From: Bacillota bacterium
GTDB taxonomy: Bacteria > Bacillota > Clostridia > Oscillospirales > Acutalibacteraceae
Assembly (NCBI GenBank): GCA_023391275.1
Contig: JAEWBE010000098.1
Coordinates: 1-20,099 of the forward strand
Reading direction: 5' to 3'
DNA: 20,099 bases
Positions 15,363 to 20,099 of the stretch are shown one piece after another. Both the position numbers and the translations under genes were made by a program. Within the stretch, counting starts at the first letter, position 1. Every line of letters starts with the position of its first letter. The notes below the pieces were generated by a model. That model was not told the origin of the DNA and did no database searches. It worked only from the letters and a program-made list of their open reading frames with translations.

Positions 15363-16478
15363 ATGTATCATGTTCAATTTCCGGGACTTGGCATTAATGT
15401 AAATATTAATCCCAGAGCATTTACCATTGGCAGCATGTCGGTTCAATGGTACGGCGTAATTATTGCAGTGGGATTCCTTTTGGCGTTTCTATATGTAATG
15501 GCAAGCTGCAAAAAATTCAACATGGATGATGATAAGCTTCTGGACGCGGTAATTGTCGGCATTATCGGCGGAATTGTCGGAGCAAGGCTTTACTACGTCC
15601 TTTTTTATACCGGAGATCAATATATTAAAAATCCCATCAGCGCACTGTACATCTGGGAAGGCGGACTTGGCATTTACGGGGGTATCATCGGCGGGCTGCT
15701 CTGCGGCGCTTTGGTTGCCAGATTCCGCAAAATCAATGTCGCTACTGTCCTGGATCTTGCCGCTCTGGGCTTTTTAATTGGACAAACCATCGGTCGCTGG
15801 GGCAATTTTGTAAATCAAGAGGCTTTTGGCGTTGAAACAAATCTGCCATGGGGCATGGTAAGTGAAAACACTGCAAAAATCGCCAATGGGCCGGTACATC
15901 CATGCTTTCTTTATGAATCGCTTTGGTGTCTGCTTGGCTTTGCGCTGCTACATATTTTCAGCCGCAGGTTCAGAAGATACGATGGACAGGTTTTTTTGGT
16001 GTATTTGGTATGGTACGGACTTGGCCGTTTCTTTATTGAAGGATTAAGAACAGACAGTCTTATCACACCGTTGCTGCCAATTCGTGTGTCTCAGCTTGTT
16101 GCGGCTGTTACAGTTTTAACTGCCGTTGTCTTACTGATTATTTTCCGCAAAAAGACTTCTCTTGCCGGATGCGGTTCCAGAAAAATCATGGAGTTAAACG
16201 GGATTGTCGACGATGTTCCGGAGGACATGATTGATGACGGTACCAGCACAATCTTTGACAATGAGGAAGAATCTGAAATTTCCGAACAGGATGAGGGCGC
16301 CCTATCTGAAGATACGGTTACAGATCAGACAACGGTCAGCACAGTTGAAACCAGAGCGGATGAAGCTCCTGATACGCAGGACACTTTGACGGATGAAGTG
16401 TCTGATGCACAGGAAACTTCCGTTGATGATGGAAAAGAAGAATCGGAAATACCACATCATTCCGAAAATCAGGAATAA
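15363..16478 (+). CDS. lgt: Prolipoprotein diacylglyceryl transferase Lgt with long acidic C-terminal tail
   Basis: Lgt moves diacylglycerol from phosphatidylglycerol to the lipobox cysteine of prolipoproteins, the first step of lipoprotein maturation in the cytoplasmic membrane. The 371-residue protein has the N-terminal VQFPGLGI and WYGVIIAVGFLLA segments, WEGGLGIYGG (98-107), the signature GRWGNFVNQEAFG (144-156, with the conserved Arg at 145) and YGLGRFFIEGLR (218-229). About seven hydrophobic segments end near residue 262. Residues 270-371 form an acidic, Ser/Thr-rich, probably disordered tail that most Lgt proteins lack. I chose ATG 15363 because MYHVQFPGLG matches typical clostridial N-termini. 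TTG 15336 and ATG 15351 are in frame, and GGAG sites (15345-15348, 15356-15359) are suboptimally spaced for each. Confidence 0.93.
   Translation: MYHVQFPGLGINVNINPRAFTIGSMSVQWYGVIIAVGFLLAFLYVMASCKKFNMDDDKLLDAVIVGIIGGIVGARLYYVLFYTGDQYIKNPISALYIWEGGLGIYGGIIGGLLCGALVARFRKINVATVLDLAALGFLIGQTIGRWGNFVNQEAFGVETNLPWGMVSENTAKIANGPVHPCFLYESLWCLLGFALLHIFSRRFRRYDGQVFLVYLVWYGLGRFFIEGLRTDSLITPLLPIRVSQLVAAVTVLTAVVLLIIFRKKTSLAGCGSRKIMELNGIVDDVPEDMIDDGTSTIFDNEEESEISEQDEGALSEDTVTDQTTVSTVETRADEAPDTQDTLTDEVSDAQETSVDDGKEESEIPHHSENQE
16356..16421 (+). repeat. Imperfect 33-bp tandem duplication inside the lgt tail
   Basis: Two adjacent 33-bp units (16356-16388 and 16389-16421) agree at 24 of 33 bases by hand alignment. 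They encode the related segments ADEAPDTQDTL and TDEVSDAQETS. The tail may have grown by duplication. Confidence 0.55.
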
Positions 16479-16483
16479 TGGTC

Positions 16484-16489
16484 AGGAGG
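16484..16489 (+). promoter_or_regulatory. Ribosome-binding site fixing the folD start
   Basis: AGGAGG, a perfect anti-16S match, ends 6 nt before ATG 16496. It lies inside the longer frame that opens at 16478 and overlaps the lgt stop, so that earlier ATG is unlikely to be used. Confidence 0.85.
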
Positions 16490-16495
16490 CAGGCT

Positions 16496-17356
16496 ATGGC
16501 AAAACTGATAGATGGCAAGGCAGTTGCCGCCGAGGTTCGGGCCGAGGTTTCCCATGAAGTGCAGGAACTGGTTCAAAAAGGTGTTACTCCCGGCCTTGCG
16601 GTCGTTATTGTGGGGGATGATCCCGCTTCAAGAACTTATGTGAACAATAAAAAAAAGGCCTGTGCGCAGGCTGGAATCTATTCGGAGGAATACGCTCTTC
16701 CTGCTCACACTTCACAGCAGGAATTGATCAATCTGGTTCACAGTTTAAACGCTAAAAAGGAGATCAACGGAATTCTTGTGCAGTCTCCGCTTCCGGGCGG
16801 CTTGGAGGAAGAGGCCGTGGTGGAGGCAATTAACCCCGAAAAGGATGTTGACGCATTTCATCCTTCCAATGTGGGCAGAATTATGATTGGTAATTACCAT
16901 TTTCTCCCCTGTACTCCTGCGGGAGTGATTGAATTGCTACACTCGGAAAAGATTGAAATTTCCGGTAAAAACTGTGTGGTGATTGGCCGCAGCAATATAG
17001 TTGGGAAACCAATGGCAATGCTTTTGCTCCATAACAACGGCACGGTGACTATTTGCCACAGCAAAACCAAAAATTTAAAAGAAGTCTGCAAAAACGCGGA
17101 TATTCTGATCGCCGCGGTAGGCAAACCAAAGTTTGTAACCGCAGACATGGTGAAGCCCGGGGCGACGGTAATTGATGTTGGGATGGACAGGGACGAAAAC
17201 GGAAAACTTTGCGGAGATATTGATTTTATCAACGTGGAAAAAATTGCAGCCTACATAACGCCGGTTCCGGGCGGTGTCGGACCAATGACAATTGCAATGC
17301 TCCTGAAAAACACGGTTGCCGCCGCAAAACGGCAAAACGGAATTATTGAAGGATGA
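16496..17356 (+). CDS. folD: Bifunctional methylenetetrahydrofolate dehydrogenase/cyclohydrolase FolD
   Basis: FolD interconverts 5,10-methylene-, 5,10-methenyl- and 10-formyl-tetrahydrofolate, supplying one-carbon units for purines and formyl-methionine. The 286-residue protein has the substrate-site YxxxK (Y48, K52 in RTYVNNKKKA), then GILVQSPLPGG, KDVDAFHPSNVG and PCTPAG. The Rossmann NADP site is VVIGRSNIVGKPMA, followed by ATVIDVGMDR and the C-terminal signature TPVPGGVGPMTIAML. The length is normal. It starts 17 nt after the lgt stop with an ideal ribosome-binding site, and lies 51 nt before dxs. In Bacillus subtilis folD also lies upstream of the xseA-xseB-ispA-dxs-tlyA genes, so linkage to dxs is conserved here although xseA, xseB and ispA are absent from the stretch. 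Confidence 0.97.
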   Translation: MAKLIDGKAVAAEVRAEVSHEVQELVQKGVTPGLAVVIVGDDPASRTYVNNKKKACAQAGIYSEEYALPAHTSQQELINLVHSLNAKKEINGILVQSPLPGGLEEEAVVEAINPEKDVDAFHPSNVGRIMIGNYHFLPCTPAGVIELLHSEKIEISGKNCVVIGRSNIVGKPMAMLLLHNNGTVTICHSKTKNLKEVCKNADILIAAVGKPKFVTADMVKPGATVIDVGMDRDENGKLCGDIDFINVEKIAAYITPVPGGVGPMTIAMLLKNTVAAAKRQNGIIEG

Positions 17357-17407
17357 AATATATCGTGATGTGTTTTTCTCATCAAATGTGTAACTGAGGT
17401 TTACAGA

Positions 17408-19264
17408 ATGGACAACCTTTTAAACAAAATAGATTTTCCCGAAGATTTGCAAAAGCTGTCAACAGCACAGCTCAATGAGTTATGTGATGAAATCCGGGAA
17501 ACAATTATTACGACGGTGTCCAACAATGGCGGACATCTTGCTTCAAACCTCGGTGTGGTGGAACTTACGGTTGCTTTGCACCGGGTTTTTAGTACTTCGG
17601 ATGATAAAATCGTCTGGGATGTGGGTCATCAGGCCTACACCCATAAAATTTTAACCGGAAGGCGGGGGCAAATTTCCACCATCCGTACACAGGGCGGACT
17701 CTCCGGTTATCCCAACCGCTCTGAAAGCAAATATGATCCCTTTAACGCCGGCCACAGCAGCACTTCAATTTCCGCTGCATTGGGAATTGCCAACGCGAAA
17801 ATGCTGAAAGGGGAACCCGGCCATGTGGTCGCTGTAATCGGCGACGGCGCCCTTACCGGCGGGCTCGCCTATGAGGGCCTGAATAACGCGGGACGCTACC
17901 CCAAGAACTTTGTTGTAATTTTAAATGACAATAAAATGTCGATTTCCCGGAATGTCGGCTCTATCGCTCGTTATCTTGCTCATATCAGAACAAAGCCGGG
18001 ATATTTTAGGGTAAAAGGCAATGTGGAAACGGTACTCGATCATGTTCCTCTTATCGGTAAACCAATTCATCATGTGCTTTCCAAATCAAAAAACGCACTG
18101 AAGCAGGCTTTATACGACAATACAATTTTTGAAGACATGGGCTTTTATTATTACGGCCCGTTTGATGGTCACAATTTGAAGCAGCTGATGGAAGTGTTGG
18201 AAAACACCAAGAATATTGAGCATCCGGTGTTGCTTCATGTTCTCACGCGCAAGGGCAAGGGGTACCCCTTTGCAGAGCAAAATCCAGGCGCGTTCCATGG
18301 AATTTCCAGCTTTGATATTGAAACGGGAAAATCTGAATCTTCCGGGGAAAACTTCTCCAGCGTATTTGGAAACCATCTTTGTTTATTAGCCTCGCGCGAT
18401 GACAAAATTTGTGCAATTACGGCCGCGATGCAGCTTGGCACCGGACTGACAGGTTTTGCAAAACAATTTCCCAACCGCTTTTTTGACACCGGAATCGCAG
18501 AAGAACATGCTGTCACTTTTGCCGGGGGGCTCGCCGCCGGAGGAATGCTGCCGGTTTGTGCGATCTATTCTACCTTTCTGCAACGCGGGTATGATCAAAT
18601 CATCCACGATGCGGCGATTCAGCGGGTTAAGGTGATCTTTGCAATTGACCGTGCCGGCGTGGTCGGAGAAGATGGCGAAACGCATCAGGGCATTTTTGAT
18701 GTGGCATTTTTAAATACCATTCCGAACATCACCGTTTACTCGCCCTGCTATTATGACGAGCTTTATTTTGACTTCGATCAGGCGTTTTACCATTGTGATG
18801 GCGTTGCTGCGGTTCGCTATCCACGCGGGAAGCAATTGTTTCGGCCTTTTGATTTCGAAAGCAGCTGTAAAGCATTTGACATTTACGGTGCTGAAAATGC
18901 AGATATTGTTATAGTGACGTACGGAAGGCTGTTCTCCTTTGCCTGCAAAGCGTTTGCGGCGCTTAAGGATGCTGGAATATCAGTAAGAATTTTGAAGTTG
19001 AACCGAATTAAGCCAATTGACTCGGCTGCAGTTGCCGGCATTGCTCAAGCCAAAAAGATTTTTTTCTTTGAAGAAGGAATTGAACAGGGCGGAGTAGGCG
19101 AACATTTTAATTATCTACTAAATGAACAGGGTTTTCGCGGCAGGTTCTATCTGCGTGGAATTACAAATTTTGTTCCTCATGCGACAATGCTTCAATCACT
19201 GGATGCATTGGGGCTCAATGACAGGGGCATGATTGATCTTATAATGACGGAGTGCGAAAAGTGA
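17408..19264 (+). CDS. dxs: 1-deoxy-D-xylulose-5-phosphate synthase Dxs
   Basis: Dxs condenses pyruvate and glyceraldehyde 3-phosphate to 1-deoxy-D-xylulose 5-phosphate using thiamine diphosphate. This is the entry step of the MEP isoprenoid pathway and also feeds thiamine and pyridoxal synthesis. The 618-residue protein has DVGHQAYTHKILTGR (71-85), the thiamine diphosphate/Mg motif GDGALTGG (145-152) with LNDNKMSIS (172-180), GPFDGHN, the catalytic Glu E365 in GIAEEHAVTFAGG, and DRAGVVGEDGETHQG. A transketolase C-terminal domain completes it. GAGGT (17396-17400) precedes the ATG by 7 nt. tlyA overlaps its end by 4 nt (GTGA). All three domains are complete, and there is no sign of truncation. 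Confidence 0.97.
   Translation: MDNLLNKIDFPEDLQKLSTAQLNELCDEIRETIITTVSNNGGHLASNLGVVELTVALHRVFSTSDDKIVWDVGHQAYTHKILTGRRGQISTIRTQGGLSGYPNRSESKYDPFNAGHSSTSISAALGIANAKMLKGEPGHVVAVIGDGALTGGLAYEGLNNAGRYPKNFVVILNDNKMSISRNVGSIARYLAHIRTKPGYFRVKGNVETVLDHVPLIGKPIHHVLSKSKNALKQALYDNTIFEDMGFYYYGPFDGHNLKQLMEVLENTKNIEHPVLLHVLTRKGKGYPFAEQNPGAFHGISSFDIETGKSESSGENFSSVFGNHLCLLASRDDKICAITAAMQLGTGLTGFAKQFPNRFFDTGIAEEHAVTFAGGLAAGGMLPVCAIYSTFLQRGYDQIIHDAAIQRVKVIFAIDRAGVVGEDGETHQGIFDVAFLNTIPNITVYSPCYYDELYFDFDQAFYHCDGVAAVRYPRGKQLFRPFDFESSCKAFDIYGAENADIVIVTYGRLFSFACKAFAALKDAGISVRILKLNRIKPIDSAAVAGIAQAKKIFFFEEGIEQGGVGEHFNYLLNEQGFRGRFYLRGITNFVPHATMLQSLDALGLNDRGMIDLIMTECEK
19249..19252 (+). promoter_or_regulatory. Ribosome-binding site fixing the tlyA start
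   Basis: GGAG, within the last dxs codons, ends 8 nt before GTG 19261. The earlier GTG at 19252 overlaps this site, so it is less likely to be the start. Confidence 0.6.
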
Positions 19265-20073
19265 TAGAAAAAAAGAGGCTCGACTGCCTGATCTTTGAAC
19301 ACGGACTTGCCGAGAGCAGGGAAAAGGCAAAGATAATGGTTATGATGGGCAATGTTTATGTTGATAACCAGAAGTCGGACAAACCCGGCACAATGCTGCC
19401 GGATGATGCTAAAATAGAAATTCGCGGAGAAACCATGCGCTATGTCAGCCGTGGAGGCCTGAAGCTGGAAAAAGCGCTATCGATTTTCCCGATTCAGCTG
19501 AAAGACAAAATTGCAATGGATATTGGTGCCTCCACCGGAGGGTTTACCGATTGTATGCTGCAAAATGGCGCAAAGAAAGTTTATTCCGTTGACGTCGGCT
19601 ACGGGCAGTTGGCATGGAAATTGCGCACGGACCCAAAAGTGGTGAATCTGGAGCGTACTAACGTGCGTTATTTAACTTCGGAACAGGTACCGGATCTGGT
19701 GGATTTTTTCAGTGTTGACGTATCCTTTATTTCGCTCTGTCTTGTGCTTCCGGTTGCAAGAAATTTCATGGCCGAATCTGCGCAGGCTGTTTGCCTGATT
19801 AAACCTCAGTTCGAAGCGGGGCGCGGTAAGGTTGGGAAAAAAGGCGTTGTCCGTGACAAGGCCATCCATGTTGAAGTTATTGAAAAAATAGCGGATTTTG
19901 TTTTAAAAAACGGCTTTAGTATTTTAGGATTAACCTTTTCTCCGGTAAAAGGTCCGGAAGGAAATATTGAATATTTGATTTATTTGCAGAAATCGGAAAA
20001 ACCGGTCGGCTTTGACCTGAATATAAAGGCTCTCGTGGAAGAATCGCATAATCAGTTAAATGGCGGTGAATAA
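19261..20073 (+). CDS. tlyA: TlyA family RNA methyltransferase (S4 + FtsJ-like)
   Basis: TlyA proteins are 2'-O-methyltransferases that act on rRNA (C1409 of 16S and, in some species, C1920 of 23S) with S-adenosylmethionine. The 270-residue protein has an S4 RNA-binding domain (about 5-60, RLDCLIFEHGLAESREKAK), a short linker, and a Rossmann methyltransferase fold with the SAM motif DIGASTGGFTD (87-97). The catalytic Lys-Asp-Lys-Glu set is visible as K68 in RGGLKL, D153 in SVDVSFISL, K181 in LIKPQFEAGR, and a Glu in PEGNIEYL. Start GTG 19261 overlaps the dxs stop (GTGA); GTG 19252 would add three residues. The dxs-tlyA-nadK order is common in Clostridia. A hemolysin label in older databases is misleading. 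Confidence 0.94.
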   Translation: MIEKKRLDCLIFEHGLAESREKAKIMVMMGNVYVDNQKSDKPGTMLPDDAKIEIRGETMRYVSRGGLKLEKALSIFPIQLKDKIAMDIGASTGGFTDCMLQNGAKKVYSVDVGYGQLAWKLRTDPKVVNLERTNVRYLTSEQVPDLVDFFSVDVSFISLCLVLPVARNFMAESAQAVCLIKPQFEAGRGKVGKKGVVRDKAIHVEVIEKIADFVLKNGFSILGLTFSPVKGPEGNIEYLIYLQKSEKPVGFDLNIKALVEESHNQLNGGE

Positions 20074-20074
20074 T

Positions 20075-20099
20075 TTGAAAATTGCAATCATGCCAAATT
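20075..20099 (+). CDS. nadK: Probable NAD kinase, first eight codons (truncated by window edge)
   Basis: One base after the tlyA stop, TTG begins the reading MKIAIMPN, which resembles the N-terminus of clostridial NAD kinases (MKIAIIPN-like). GGCGGTGA (20062-20069) is a near-consensus ribosome-binding site with 5 nt before TTG 20075. In-frame ATG 20060 and GTG 20066 are possible but would overlap tlyA. The call rests mainly on the conserved gene order tlyA-nadK in Clostridia and eight residues, so it is tentative. NadK phosphorylates NAD to NADP. Confidence 0.6.

Noticed and set aside
17357..17407. Terminator or promoter between folD and dxs
   Set aside because: GATG...CATC gives only a 4-bp stem and no convincing -35/-10 pair exists. 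The genes are probably cotranscribed.

Overview
The window looks like ordinary chromosome from a low-to-mid GC, endospore-forming Firmicute of the class Clostridia. The Oscillospirales (Ruminococcaceae-like) are my best guess. The evidence is the Bacillus-type promoters and Shine-Dalgarno sites, the frequent TTG/GTG starts, a dipicolinate synthase pair (dpaA/dpaB) that only spore formers need, a folD/dxs/tlyA/nadK neighbourhood typical of Clostridia, and a ymfF/ymfH pair of M16-type proteins. No mobile element, CRISPR array, tRNA or rRNA was seen. The longest gene-free stretch is about 206 bases.

Layout. (1) Positions 1-266, minus strand: the 5' end of an RluA-family pseudouridine synthase that runs off the left edge. 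A promoter region with a 14-bp palindrome separates it from the next block. (2) Positions 433-6608, plus strand: pyrE-radC-uvrB-uvrA, tightly spaced behind one clear promoter and closed by a strong hairpin at 6611-6652. This couples orotate phosphoribosyltransferase to the UvrA/UvrB damage-recognition proteins. (3) Positions 6659-8038, minus strand: murC, convergent with uvrA and sharing its terminator. (4) Positions 8221-9659, plus strand: dpaA-dpaB, with a candidate sigma-K promoter. (5) Positions 9733-11547, plus strand: a membrane-anchored zinc-ribbon/DUF2007 protein followed by an O-acetylhomoserine sulfhydrylase, with its own promoter and a strong terminator. (6) Positions 11592-12494, minus strand: an EamA/DMT-family permease. 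(7) Positions 12701-20099, plus strand: ymfF-ymfH-lgt-folD-dxs-tlyA-nadK(partial), probably one long transcription unit. It covers a peptidase-like pair linked to EF-P modification, lipoprotein maturation, one-carbon metabolism, isoprenoid precursor synthesis, rRNA methylation and NAD phosphorylation.

The gene content is mainly housekeeping, and I do not see a clearly new multi-gene system. The items most worth a second look are non-coding or peripheral. They are a possible pseudoknot in the lgt leader whose hairpin loop complements the ribosome-binding region, a perfect palindrome at the start of the rluA-family transcript, the candidate sigma-K promoter of dpaA, a 100-residue acidic tail on Lgt containing an internal duplication, and the uncharacterised zinc-ribbon/DUF2007 membrane protein between dpaB and the sulfhydrylase gene. 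Several starts were moved from the longest reading frame to a position supported by a Shine-Dalgarno site.
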